Positions 34,936 to 43,495 of a DNA stretch of 64,000 nucleotides are shown one piece after another (position 1 is the first letter of the stretch; every line of letters starts with the position of its first letter). Under the pieces are notes generated by a model. It did not search any database. It was not told the DNA's origin and worked only from the letters and a program-made list of their open reading frames with translations. This DNA is from Lysinibacillus_B sp050613145 (GTDB taxonomy: Bacteria; Bacillota; Bacilli; Bacillales_A; Planococcaceae): NCBI RefSeq assembly GCF_050613145.1, contig NZ_CP192507.1:2418001-2482000 (forward strand), read 5' to 3'. The position numbers and the translations under genes were made by a program.

Positions 34936-35609
34936 TGGTAGGAACCTCCTACTAATTGATATCCAACTCCTCTGACCGTTTTGATTCGATTTGACAAGCC
35001 CGCCTCGCCAAGCGTCTTACGTAATCTAGTCATATTCACTTGCAAAATATTTTCATCCACATATTCACTACTTCCCCATAACTGATTAAATAACTCTTCC
35101 TTATTCACTACTGAAGGTGCACATTTCACTAAGAGCTTCATAATCATCCCTTCATTCTCCGATAATGAAATAGAATTGTTGCCAACATACAACACATTTG
35201 TCTTCTCATCTAGCTGAAAATCACCAGCATCTAAAAGAACATGCATATTTGCATATAGGTGCTGCAGCTTTTGAATTCTAGCAATTAGTCGTTTCGGATG
35301 ACACGGCTTCGTTAAATAATCATCTGCACCTAATTCCAGTGCATGTAGCTCGTCACGCAGTTGATTGCGTGAGGTTAGTACTAAAATGGGCCCTATCCCT
35401 CTAGCCTTTAATGCACGACAAATTTGGAATCCAGATAGGTTTGGTAAATTTAAATCTAATAGTACTAGCGATGGAGAAGCTGAAATAATATCCTCCACTG
35501 GCGTATCAAAAGAGGCGATACTCTCTACAGAGTACCCCTCTTTTTCTAAAATACTTTGTAGCTCTTCACGTAGGAAAACGTCGTCCTCAACAATGACGAT
35601 CTTTGCCAT
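34932..35609 (-). CDS. BceR-type response regulator
   Basis: A 225-residue OmpR-family regulator with receiver (IVEDD, phosphoacceptor in LLDLNLP, TKPCHP) and winged helix ending in RGVGYQL. The ATG at 35607-35609 follows AGGAGTG; the longer TTG start at 35627 would overlap the permease gene. It should activate the bceAB-like promoter upstream of the ATPase gene, where a candidate inverted repeat is seen at 38523-38537. Placing the regulator genes after the transporter is less common than before it. Confidence 0.87.
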   Translation of the reverse strand: MAKIVIVEDDVFLREELQSILEKEGYSVESIASFDTPVEDIISASPSLVLLDLNLPNLSGFQICRALKARGIGPILVLTSRNQLRDELHALELGADDYLTKPCHPKRLIARIQKLQHLYANMHVLLDAGDFQLDEKTNVLYVGNNSISLSENEGMIMKLLVKCAPSVVNKEELFNQLWGSSEYVDENILQVNMTRLRKTLGEAGLSNRIKTVRGVGYQLVGGSYQ

Positions 35610-35619
35610 GATTTCACTC

Positions 35620-37686
35620 CTACTCAATCTCTTTTAATTTCTTTATTTCTTCATCACTCTTTCGCTGAATCATCCATATATAACAAAGTTCAAAAACGAT
35701 AAACGCAATAAGAATAATTGCTACCACGATACTATTTTCGATACTTAATGTCATTGACGGGAAGGCTGTTAGTAAGGACCATATGCCAAAAATGCTGCTA
35801 ACTAATGCTACCGAAATCACTAAACCAAAGTATAACCAAATTTGTTTCCTTGCTGATGAACAGAGTGATTCAATATTTGCTCCTAGCATCGCTACTGTAT
35901 AATATCTATGTCTCGTACTTCGTTGTTGCATAAGAAAGTTTATGCCCAACACCGTATTTGCTATAATAAGAAACATAATGCCTAAATAAAATGTCGTATA
36001 ACTTCCAGCCACTGTATAAAATAACTTTCTTCCCATACTGGAAAGATAACTTTCATAGTCTAAACCAGATGTATTCATCAACTGATCTACTTCATACATC
36101 GCCTGCATTAAACCTTTCTCCTCAACGAATTCAGCATTTAAGGTCATATTCCATAACCAAGAATCTTGAGAACTACCAACTAAACTGTTATAGATAACAT
36201 CCGGCACAATCAATGCATAAGAGAGAGTAATTGCTCTGTCTGCAACAACATTACTTGTATATAGTGACGAGATTAATTCATATCGCTTTTCACCAATACT
36301 AACTATTGGATTATACTGCAGTGCTCTTCTTAATATATCATGCGAGTGCGAATATTCTTCATCAGAATACATGGCCACTTCATCGTCTTCCAATATAATA
36401 GGAGCTTTGTTGATAGATGTCAGCATTGCATTATAACTAGAAAGTGAAATGAAATAAGGCCTTTCTTGATTAGATAAATTACTTAATAAATTCTCTTTTT
36501 CTTGTGAAATTTCTTCTTTGTAGATAGTTTCTTCTAATCCAGACCAAGAAAAAGTACGTGCAGCTGTATTTTCAGATGTCTCTGAATCAGTTGGCCAAAA
36601 ATTCCCTATTTCCATCTCGTAATAGCTGTTAATGTAAGGTGTCAATTTTTCTGAGGCGAGTACAGAAACAATTTCTTCTTCTGACCCTTGAAACGTAAAG
36701 TCTACAGTTCTACTAGATGTAGCACTATTATTTAAAGCAGTCGAAGTGCCAAAAGCAAAACAAACCATCGCCATTAAAATTAGTAGTGATGATATAGCAA
36801 GAGAACTCCATTGATGCAAAACATTTTCTTGAAGTTGTCTAGCTGTAAATACAAATAATCCGGTAGAAGAACTACTTTTACGTTTTACAGATGCACCAAT
36901 TAAACTCCCCAATCCACGAAACAAAATGAAAGTTCCACAGATTCCTATGATTATGATTAACGCAAATATCCGATAATCAAGGCTACGTAAATATAAAACT
37001 GCTAATCCATAAGCCACACATAAAAAAATTGTCCCAAATAGTAATGCTGCTCCTGTTAAGACGCTAACAATGCTCCACTTAGGTGAAAGTACTCGTTGCG
37101 ATTTTTCCTTTTGGTCATTTAGCAAATCTATTGGTTCTTTCCTGCTCATTGTTAAGCTAAGAATAAACACAGCCAATAATTGCACGACAATAAAACCAAC
37201 CACCGTTAATCCGAGCCCAACCCAAGAGATGCGAAACTCGTGACCAATAATCCCCATTCCAATCAGCCTTGAAGTGGCCAAGTTAATTAGCTCTGTTAAA
37301 AATAATGCAATGGGCAAGCCCATACATAGAGCCACAAAGCCATTCCATAATGTTTCCCCCATAATCATGACGAACAGCTTACTTTGCTTCATACCCATCA
37401 TTAAATACATGCCAAATTCATGACTACGCTGTTGTAGTTGATATCTATTTGCAAAATAAACTAAGAAAAATACGAAGAACAGCGATACAGCATAAAGTAC
37501 CGGAATCATTAACAATAGCCTTTCTACTGCATCACTTTCAACAGTTTTAAGATATACGATTACATCTTGTTCATTAAGAGACAGGATGACATAAAAAGCT
37601 ACAATCGAAATGACAAGTGAGGCAAAGTAAACCCCATTTTCTTTTCGAGTTTTACGACTATTCCGCTTGATAAAATCAAAGAACAT
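35620..37686 (-). CDS. BceB-type ABC transporter permease, peptide antibiotic resistance
   Basis: A 688-residue permease with 10 helices and a large external domain (about 320-540) between helices 7 and 8, the hallmark of BceB/VraG proteins. FtsX-like folds surround it. Family knowledge: these transporters remove bacitracin, nisin or similar peptides from lipid-II-cycle targets and signal to the kinase. The external domain determines the drug range and cannot be predicted here. It overlaps the ATPase gene by 11 nt. Confidence 0.87.
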   Translation of the reverse strand: MFFDFIKRNSRKTRKENGVYFASLVISIVAFYVILSLNEQDVIVYLKTVESDAVERLLLMIPVLYAVSLFFVFFLVYFANRYQLQQRSHEFGMYLMMGMKQSKLFVMIMGETLWNGFVALCMGLPIALFLTELINLATSRLIGMGIIGHEFRISWVGLGLTVVGFIVVQLLAVFILSLTMSRKEPIDLLNDQKEKSQRVLSPKWSIVSVLTGAALLFGTIFLCVAYGLAVLYLRSLDYRIFALIIIIGICGTFILFRGLGSLIGASVKRKSSSSTGLFVFTARQLQENVLHQWSSLAISSLLILMAMVCFAFGTSTALNNSATSSRTVDFTFQGSEEEIVSVLASEKLTPYINSYYEMEIGNFWPTDSETSENTAARTFSWSGLEETIYKEEISQEKENLLSNLSNQERPYFISLSSYNAMLTSINKAPIILEDDEVAMYSDEEYSHSHDILRRALQYNPIVSIGEKRYELISSLYTSNVVADRAITLSYALIVPDVIYNSLVGSSQDSWLWNMTLNAEFVEEKGLMQAMYEVDQLMNTSGLDYESYLSSMGRKLFYTVAGSYTTFYLGIMFLIIANTVLGINFLMQQRSTRHRYYTVAMLGANIESLCSSARKQIWLYFGLVISVALVSSIFGIWSLLTAFPSMTLSIENSIVVAIILIAFIVFELCYIWMIQRKSDEEIKKLKEIE

Positions 37687-38458
37687 TGCTGCTTCCCCCT
37701 CCCAACTGCGCCAAAACCGTTAGGATACGCTCATAAAACGAATTCTGCGTTTCTCCGGGTACTTTCTTTCGAAGCTCATGAAAAATCACTCCATCTTGAA
37801 TAAATAATATTCTTGAGCAATAGCTTGCTGCATTGGCATCATGCGTAACCATTAGAATTGTGGACCCCTCTTCTTGATTGTTAACATATAATTTATCCAT
37901 CAAATTTTTTGCATTTTTTGTATCCAAAGCCCCCGTAGGCTCGTCTGCTAATACAATGCTTGGATTTGAAATCAATGCCCTTGCTGCAGCAACTCTCTGC
38001 TTCTGCCCACCTGACAGCTGAGACGGAAATTTATTTAATATAGGCTCAATATCAAATTGCTTCACTAATTTTTGAAGTTGTCTCTCTTGCTCTTTAACAT
38101 TCACTCCATGTATGGACAACGGTAAAATAATATTTTCCCTAGCAGTTAAATTATCGATCAACTCAAATTGTTGGAATAAGTATCCTATCTTACTTCCTCT
38201 ATATCTCGCTAGTTGCGACCCTTTAAACGAAGAAATATTCTTACCCTCCAATAAGATTTGTCCAGCTGTTGGCTTTAGCATCGTTGCAATGGCATTAAGC
38301 AATGTTGTCTTGCCCGATCCACTTGCTCCCATGATTCCAAGAAACTCTCCCGGAAGAACATCAAAGGTAACCCCCCGCAACGCAACAGTTTCACTTTGTC
38401 CCTCACCAAATGTTTTATGTACTTCCTTCACTTGAAGTAGTTTATCTGAAATATTCAA
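37676..38458 (-). CDS. BceA-type ABC transporter ATPase
   Basis: A 260-residue ATPase. Walker A GASGSGKT at 44-51, LFQQFELID Q-loop, LSGGQKQR signature, VLADEPTGALDT Walker B and the THDANAA H-loop show a complete MacB/LolD-like ATPase of the BceA group. The start is TTG at 38456-38458, with AGGAGG 7 nt upstream; the next in-frame ATG would remove Walker A. It is the first gene of the peptide resistance operon. Confidence 0.87.
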   Translation of the reverse strand: MNISDKLLQVKEVHKTFGEGQSETVALRGVTFDVLPGEFLGIMGASGSGKTTLLNAIATMLKPTAGQILLEGKNISSFKGSQLARYRGSKIGYLFQQFELIDNLTARENIILPLSIHGVNVKEQERQLQKLVKQFDIEPILNKFPSQLSGGQKQRVAAARALISNPSIVLADEPTGALDTKNAKNLMDKLYVNNQEEGSTILMVTHDANAASYCSRILFIQDGVIFHELRKKVPGETQNSFYERILTVLAQLGGGSSNVL

Positions 38459-38522
38459 CTCAATTCCTCCTATGTGTATTCTCTATAGTAATACCATACA
38501 ACAAAAAAATATTAATTAACTC

Positions 38523-38537
38523 TTACAGTTGTTGTCA
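38523..38537. promoter_or_regulatory. Candidate BceR-type operator
   Basis: TTACA-N5-TGTCA on the plus strand (TGACA-N5-TGTAA on the minus), about 65-80 nt upstream of the BceA-like start. It resembles the inverted repeat known for BceR-like regulators, with one extra spacer base. Confidence 0.4.
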
Positions 38538-38582
38538 GGTTTGCAATGTGAGGAATTAAAACCACAGTTTATTATCTAAATT

Positions 38583-38622
38583 AAAAAAGTACCAAGTCTA
38601 AAATAAATAGACTTCGTACTTA
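38583..38622 (-). terminator. Terminator of the tlp gene
   Basis: AAGTACCAAGTCT and AGACTTCGTACTT pair with one mismatch; the minus strand continues with six T. It is similar in sequence to the terminator at 39604-39639. Confidence 0.7.
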
Positions 38623-38754
38623 TATTTCTTAATTATAATACGCCTCATCGTAACTTTTGGATGTCCGGCTTTTACAATGGCCAAAATTAAAGGTTATTTT
38701 CAACTCAAAGTGTAGAACAAACCCATAAGTCAGGACTTCTACAATATCTTATGT

Positions 38755-38976
38755 TTAATGTTTCTTTGTAGATCCCTTTAATTGCTCCTCCATCTGGGCG
38801 ATAGATTGTCTACGATGGGAATTTTTTCTCTCTATATTTTCTAGTTCTTCAGGATTCGCGAATTCCATACTAATTTCAGCTTCTTTAATATTTTCTTTCG
38901 TATTTTCAATCATTTTCCCTAGGCTTAGCGCATTCTCGGACTTTTTATTAAATACTTCATGTCTATCATTTTCCAT
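38755..38976 (-). CDS. tlp: Small acid-soluble spore protein Tlp
   Basis: A 73-residue hydrophilic protein with the Tlp pattern: ENTKENIKEAEISMEFANPE, then ELENIERKNSHRRQSIAQM. Tlp is a minor SASP made in the forespore under sigma-G, and its presence shows that the organism makes endospores. The ATG at 38974-38976 has TAGGAGGAA upstream; the longer frame to 39060 is not needed. A sigma-G-like promoter lies at 39013-39042. It is monocistronic. Confidence 0.85.
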   Translation of the reverse strand: MENDRHEVFNKKSENALSLGKMIENTKENIKEAEISMEFANPEELENIERKNSHRRQSIAQMEEQLKGSTKKH

Positions 38977-39012
38977 CCCTATTCCTCCTAATTCATTATT
39001 AAATTGCTTCAT

Positions 39013-39042
39013 TAGTTTGTATTTCTTTGTTTTATTTATACA
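39013..39042 (-). promoter_or_regulatory. Possible sigma-G promoter of tlp
   Basis: On the minus strand, TGTATA (39042-39037), 17 nt, CAAACTA (39019-39013), close to the sigma-G pattern GHATR...CATNHTA with one -10 mismatch. It fits forespore expression of a SASP. Confidence 0.4.
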
Positions 39043-39175
39043 GAAAACAAGGAATTCCAATGAAAGGAATATGTATTCAATTAATTATTTATCACTCAAA
39101 TCAATAGCAGGCTTAAACGACCATCTTCTAAAGCACACTGAATTTTGACTAAACTCATTCTTCAATATTAAAAAT

Positions 39176-39567
39176 GTCATTTTTGGTGTAGTGCTCGACA
39201 CATCTGGCTCGATGGATACTAAACTCCTCGCAAAGGCACTTGGTACAATCGCAAGCTACAGTATTGCACGCGATGTCGAGGCTGTGCGCATCATTTTTTG
39301 TGATGCTGCTGCCTATGATGCCGGCTAGCGAGCAGAAGATATTGCTAGCTCCATTAAAATTAAAGGGCGCGGCGCGGCGGTACGGTATTACAGCCAGCTA
39401 TTCAGCTATTACAAAAAGCGGAGGACTTCCCTAAAAACGATCCGATTTTAATCATCACAGATGGCTTTACAGACCACTTAAAAATTGCCCATCCACATGC
39501 CTTTGTTCTACCAAAAGGTAACCGTTTGCCGTTTATTGCAAAAGGTGAAGTGTTTTATATTGATTGA
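39176..39567 (+). pseudogene. Decayed VWA-like (DUF2201-type) domain gene, C-terminal part
   Basis: The frame reads FGVVLDTSGSMDTKLLAKAL, then GTIASYSIARDVEAVRIIFC and DAAAYDAG, an internal TAG, RAEDIASSIKIKGRGAA, then a frameshift to GTVLQPAIQLLQKAEDFP, DPILIITDGFTDHLKIAHPH and AFVLPKGNRLPFIAKGEVFY. DTSGS and ITDG are metal-site motifs of a VWA domain. Such proteins usually pair with MoxR-type AAA+ ATPases, and none is nearby. Stop plus frameshift and a missing N-terminus show a dead gene. Confidence 0.75.
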
Positions 39568-39603
39568 TCCCCTTTTTTCAAAGAAGAGGGTATTCATTCC
39601 GAC

Positions 39604-39639
39604 AAAAAAGTACCAAGTCTAAAAGAGATAACTTGGTAC
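39604..39639 (-). terminator. Terminator downstream of the HAD gene
   Basis: GTACCAAGT and ACTTGGTAC form a perfect 9-bp stem; the minus strand continues with TTTTTT. Confidence 0.7.
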
Positions 39640-39656
39640 ACCTATTTGTATAAATT

Positions 39657-39680
39657 GCACTTACTTATGATATGGTTCAC
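39657..39680 (-). repeat. 3'-end repeat, copy next to the HAD gene
   Basis: GCACTTACTTATGATATGGT then TCAC. One of at least nine copies between 30 and 50.2 kb; other clear ones start at 40278, 40384, 44401, 46331, 46491, 48711 and 50169, and a diverged one near 30060. Nearly all lie just after the 3' end of minus-strand genes. Confidence 0.65.
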
Positions 39681-39710
39681 TGTGTAAACTCAATAATAGC
39701 CCAGAATATT

Positions 39711-40181
39711 TTATCCTCTTAAAGTTGCAATGATTCTACTCGGTTTTAATATCAAATCAAAGGCCTCTTCAATATTCTTACATATAATGTCCGCTTTCAT
39801 TAAAGATTTTGCGGAACATCCTTCTACCCCAATTACTATAATTGATATACTGCAAGCTTCAAACATTTGTCCATCATTAAACCCATTTCCAATACAGATA
39901 CAATGTTCCGCTCCAATTTTTCCTACAATTTCTCTTTTATTTTCTGCAGCATTTGAGTTATCAAATATTTGTATTTCAATCGGCATATTAGCACATTGAT
40001 TTCTTGCAGTACCATGGGTATCAGCAGTGACTAAATGTACCTTTATTCCTTTTTTATGAATAGCCTCTATTTTCTCTTTTACGGAAGGGATAACCTTACC
40101 ATCACAAGCTATAGTTCCATTGTAGTCTAATAAAAGATTTTTAATTTTTATGATTCCTCTTCCGGGTATATTAATTTCCAC
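39711..40181 (-). CDS. HAD-superfamily phosphatase-like protein
   Basis: A 156-residue compact HAD protein. DYNGT near residue 20 is motif I with the nucleophile Asp, VTADTHG is motif II, and GNGFNDGQMFEA is the motif IV metal site. It has no cap domain and resembles the stand-alone P-type-ATPase-like HADs (COG4087). Motif I has Asn where most phosphatases have a second Asp, so activity may be weak or specialised. GTG at 40179-40181 lies 9 nt after AAGGAG and is preferred to TTG at 40187. Confidence 0.72.
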   Translation of the reverse strand: MEINIPGRGIIKIKNLLLDYNGTIACDGKVIPSVKEKIEAIHKKGIKVHLVTADTHGTARNQCANMPIEIQIFDNSNAAENKREIVGKIGAEHCICIGNGFNDGQMFEACSISIIVIGVEGCSAKSLMKADIICKNIEEAFDLILKPSRIIATLRG

Positions 40182-40204
40182 TATCAACAGCTCCTTTATA
40201 GGCT

Positions 40205-40420
40205 TTTCTTCGGTGTGTATTTGTTATTTTTTAACTAGTGTAGTTCTAAATCTTCTATGTAAAGTTATGTACCTAACCGATTTATGATACGGTTTGCCAA
40301 TCAATACAAATGAAAGGCATTTGAAACGAAGGAATTTCAAATGCCTTTGGTTGTTTTATGATTGAATTTTTTAGGAGAAAACCGCACTTACTGATGATAC
40401 AGTTCTCTCTATTGTAACTA
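40205..40420. repeat. Duplicated intergenic block, copy 1
   Basis: About 215 bp shared, with drift, with 46118-46520: GTATTTGTTATTTTTTAACT, TTTATGATACGGTTTGCC, the palindrome AAAGGCATTTGAAA...TTTCAAATGCCTTT (40313-40348), GTTGTTTTATGATTGAATTT and GGAGAAAA. The rest of this gap (40421-40610) holds only a 32-codon protein-like fragment at 40500-40598 that I cannot assign. Confidence 0.75.
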
Positions 40421-40610
40421 AATGAGGGTTTAACATACTTATTTTTCAATACCTACTGCAACATCCTCTTACCAACATCTACCCAGCTTTATTTAATAGA
40501 CCTTGCGGGAATTTTTCAGCCAAGAGTTAGATGAACCAATCGGGCAGTTGATCTACGATAAAGTAGACTACGTGCTGTCTATAAGTAACAACTCATAGAA
40601 CTCACAATAC

Positions 40611-41330
40611 TTATACTACATCTAAAGCTATTTCCATCATCTTTGTAAATGAAGTTTGTCTCTCCTCTTGTGTTGTTTGTTCATGTGTAATCATATGGTC
40701 ACTTACTGTTAAAATTGTTAATGCTTTCGCTCCAGCACTAGCAGCGTTTAAATATAAGCTTGTCGTTTCCATTTCTTCCGCTAATATTCCCATCTTAGCC
40801 CACTTTTCTGTTGCTGTTTCATCCGCATTATAGAAAACATCACTAGAAAGCACATTCCCTACATGCACCTTATAATTCTTTTCATCAGCTATTTTCTTAG
40901 CTTTCTCTAATAATTCATAAGATGCTGTAATTGGAAATTGACCTGGAAGATTGAATTGATGTGCATAATTTGAATTTGTTGCGGCTCCCATCGCAAGAAT
41001 AATATCATATAACTTGATATCACGTTGCATAGCCCCACATGAACCGATACGAATTAAATTTTTAACGCCAAAAACATTAATTAGTTCCCATGAATATATC
41101 GCCATACTCGGTGATCCCATACCAGTACCCATAACAGAAACTTTCTTGCCTTTATATTCGCCTGTGTACCCCAGCATACCTCTAACTTCATTAAAAAGAA
41201 CAGGTTTTTCTAAAAAGTTTTCAGCTATAAACTTTGCGCGAAGTGGATCTCCTGGCAAAAGTATAGTTTCAGCTATTTCTACTCCATTTGGCTTTATATG
41301 TGGCGTTTCTTTTAATTCATTGTTTTTCAT
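40611..41330 (-). CDS. deoD: Purine nucleoside phosphorylase, DeoD type
   Basis: A 239-residue hexameric-type purine nucleoside phosphorylase. ILLPGDPLRAKFIA, MGTGMGSPSMAIY, IRIGSCGAM and EEMETTSLY form the phosphate and nucleoside pocket, and SDH contains the catalytic Asp. It cleaves purine (deoxy)nucleosides to base and (deoxy)ribose 1-phosphate in salvage. Full length with no missing motif. No deoC or pdp gene is linked, so it is regulated alone here. AGGAGAG precedes the ATG. Confidence 0.93.
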   Translation of the reverse strand: MKNNELKETPHIKPNGVEIAETILLPGDPLRAKFIAENFLEKPVLFNEVRGMLGYTGEYKGKKVSVMGTGMGSPSMAIYSWELINVFGVKNLIRIGSCGAMQRDIKLYDIILAMGAATNSNYAHQFNLPGQFPITASYELLEKAKKIADEKNYKVHVGNVLSSDVFYNADETATEKWAKMGILAEEMETTSLYLNAASAGAKALTILTVSDHMITHEQTTQEERQTSFTKMMEIALDVV

Positions 41331-41525
41331 TTCATTCTCTCCTCGTATATCTTTATATTATTGTTAAGCTATGTCTTTGTAATCCATTTTCCACCATTAA
41401 AAGAAGCTTATCTTTAAATTTATGGACTACTGCTTTATTATAAACAAAAAATATTGAGCATAAACTATTCAAAATTTATGGCTTCAGTGCTCTAATTCAC
41501 AATTTTTTTAGTACTTTTTAACAAG

Positions 41526-41848
41526 ATGCAATTACTCAAGAGTTTTTATGAAGAATTGCTACCCAAAAGCACATATTACACTAAACCTGCTAGCGGATTT
41601 TATCTTTCCATTTATTTACCTGAAAATGTGTCAGCAAAAAACTTGCTCTTTTATTATCTGAAAAACGGGTTTTAATTGCTGATGCAGATAAAATGTTCTT
41701 ACCCGAATATAAGAAAGACAATCTTATTCGTTTATGTATTTCTCAAGTCCATGATCATCAAATAAAAATTGGAGTAGAAACAATAGCCGAAGCCATTGCC
41801 TTATTAGAAAATAGAAAGAACTATTATTTTCATACCCCCGGCATTTGA
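41526..41848 (+). pseudogene. C-terminal remnant of a MocR/GntR aminotransferase-like regulator
   Basis: The frame MQLLKSFYEELLPKSTYYTK, PASGFYLSIYLPENVSAKNL shifts into LLLSEKRVLIADADKMFLPE, YKKDNLIRLCISQVHDHQIK and GVETIAEAIALLEN. This matches the end of the PLP-dependent fold-type I domain of MocR-type regulators (xGGxFl, ...vla.....FlP......iRl.is.v...i..Gi..i). A frameshift and the loss of the HTH and PLP lysine region show it is dead. Confidence 0.65.
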
Positions 41849-41856
41849 TACAATTT

Positions 41857-41899
41857 CAAAAACCGCACCAATCGTCAATATGACTGGTGCGGTTTTTCA
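41857..41899. terminator. Strong hairpin after the MocR remnant
   Basis: AAAAACCGCACCA pairs with TGGTGCGGTTTTT, with A and T tracts on both sides; probably the old terminator of the decayed gene. Confidence 0.7.
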
Positions 41900-41904
41900 T
41901 TCAC

Positions 41905-42155
41905 ACTTTCCTTCCATGTCCCCGCCTCATATATTTTCTGACATCTTCGGCAGTATGGACTTTGTCTTGTATTGCAGACTCTTCCAATGTGACCTAGCCT
42001 TATATGAAATTCGTATTCTTCGGAGCGGAAGTTTGCCACCGACTTCCTTCAGATATGAAAGTCACCCCCGCATATCCTCGTCTTAAGATACGAGTACTAC
42101 TACCCTCGCCGTTCGGGAATTGTACCCTAGAGGCTACACCCATGCCAAGTACACC
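41905..42155. other. GC-richer non-coding stretch, possible mobile-element remnant
   Basis: About 250 bases markedly richer in G and C than the flanks, with GGAGCGGAAGTTTGCCACCG, ACTTCCTTCAGAT and CCTCGTCTTAAG. From memory, similar runs occur in the non-coding flanks of mobile elements in Bacilli, but I cannot name the element. The short open frames across it (41880-42333) lack ribosome sites. Confidence 0.3.
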
Positions 42156-42161
42156 AATAAA

Positions 42162-42189
42162 AAAACGAAAGGCATATGCCTTTCGTTTT
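42162..42189 (-). terminator. Terminator of the alcohol dehydrogenase gene
   Basis: A perfect palindrome, ACGAAAGGCAT and ATGCCTTTCGT, flanked by A and T tracts, overlaps the stop codon at 42189. Confidence 0.8.
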
Positions 42190-43232
42190 TACAGATTGCT
42201 TTGTTTTGGTGTAACCAAAATTTTAATGTGTGTTTTATCGTTAAGGTTTGTTTCAAAACCTTCTTCCACTAAATCATCTAAGTGGATTTTTTTCGTGATT
42301 AATAAATCTAAATCTACGATGTTGCTTGAATAAATATCAATTACTTCTGGGAATTCCTCTGAGTAGCAGAATGAGTTAGAAATGATGGATTCGCCCATTG
42401 TTAAATCCATTAGACTAAGGGTAACGTCTTTCTCATATAGCGCAACAATCATCACTTCGCCATTTTTCGCCAAACATTTCGTTGCAGAAGAGAATGTTGG
42501 TTGTACACCAGCGGCTTCAAACGCAACGTCTACTCCACCTTCTGTTAATTCTTTGATTTTTTCAACCGCGTTTTCTTTCATTGGGTTAATGACCGTTGTT
42601 GCACCTAATTTTTTTGCCATTTCCAAACGGTCTTCTGCTACATCTACGACGATAATTTGGCTAGCTTTTTTCGCCTTTGCCATGATAACCAGTAAAAGTC
42701 CAATAGGGCCAGCACCGAATACTGCCGCTGTTTTCCCTTCCGTTAATCTTGATTTATTAACAGCATGTAATGTTACTGCTCCAGGTTCTACCATCGCTGC
42801 ATGCTCAAGAGATAACGAGTCTGGAATTTTTATGCAGTTTTTCGCTTCAAGCAATGCTTTATCAGCGAATGCACCGTCAGCTGTGAATCCCAGTAAACCA
42901 TAACCATCTACGCCCATTTTTTCACATAAATTACGTTGCCCAGTTTTACAATATCTGCATTCTCCACAAACATCTAAGTTAATACATGCTACACGGTCGC
43001 CAACTTTAACATTAGAAACGCCTTCTCCCACTTCTGATACAACAGCAGAGAATTCATGTCCCATAATTGTTCCTGGTACTGCGTTTAGTGGTCCTGCAAC
43101 ATACTCATGAATATCACTACCACAAATACCGATCCATTCCACATCCACAACAACATGTCCTGGTTTAACTGTAGGTGCAGACACCTCTTCAATTCTAAAG
43201 TCTTTTGCTTTATAAAATTTTGCAGCTTTCAT
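42189..43232 (-). CDS. Zinc-dependent alcohol dehydrogenase, sorbitol/butanediol type
   Basis: A 347-residue medium-chain dehydrogenase. Catalytic zinc ligands are Cys37 and His59-Glu60 (MGHE); structural zinc is held by Cys89, Cys92, Cys95 and Cys103. VFGAGPIGLL is the NAD loop and the following VVDVAEDR ends the second strand with Asp, favouring NAD. Layout fits sorbitol, threonine or 2,3-butanediol dehydrogenases; the exact polyol is unknown. ATG at 43230-43232 is used; a GTG lies just before it. A TetR gene is divergent with a palindrome between them, suggesting local repression. Confidence 0.83.
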   Translation of the reverse strand: MKAAKFYKAKDFRIEEVSAPTVKPGHVVVDVEWIGICGSDIHEYVAGPLNAVPGTIMGHEFSAVVSEVGEGVSNVKVGDRVACINLDVCGECRYCKTGQRNLCEKMGVDGYGLLGFTADGAFADKALLEAKNCIKIPDSLSLEHAAMVEPGAVTLHAVNKSRLTEGKTAAVFGAGPIGLLLVIMAKAKKASQIIVVDVAEDRLEMAKKLGATTVINPMKENAVEKIKELTEGGVDVAFEAAGVQPTFSSATKCLAKNGEVMIVALYEKDVTLSLMDLTMGESIISNSFCYSEEFPEVIDIYSSNIVDLDLLITKKIHLDDLVEEGFETNLNDKTHIKILVTPKQSNL

Positions 43233-43365
43233 CACAGAAATTCCTCCAGTTTAGAAATTTTCACTTTATCGATAGGTAAGAGGACTTACCTTCATATTGT
43301 AAGCGCTTTTCAGTTTAAATCAATTAATACTACTCAACAACCATCAGTTTCTTTCTTTTTGTATG

Positions 43366-43398
43366 ATTTTAAACAATAATCTCACATTTGTTTAAAAT
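43366..43398. promoter_or_regulatory. Candidate TetR operator
   Basis: A perfect inverted repeat, ATTTTAAACAA-N11-TTGTTTAAAAT, in the divergent region between the dehydrogenase and TetR genes. Arm length and symmetry fit a dimeric repressor. Confidence 0.55.
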
Positions 43399-43495
43399 TT
43401 AAGTTGATAATTCCTTTATTTAACCTGACAGTGATATAATACCTATGAATAGTTTTTATTATACAATCTAAAGTGAATAAATGAGGTATAGCATT

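Noticed and set aside
40500..40598. 32-codon protein-like fragment on the plus strand
   Set aside because: Too short to assign; could be a gene remnant or chance.
41880..42333. Two overlapping frames (68 and 109 codons) on the plus strand
   Set aside because: No ribosome sites; one runs antisense into the alcohol dehydrogenase gene; lie in the GC-richer non-coding stretch.
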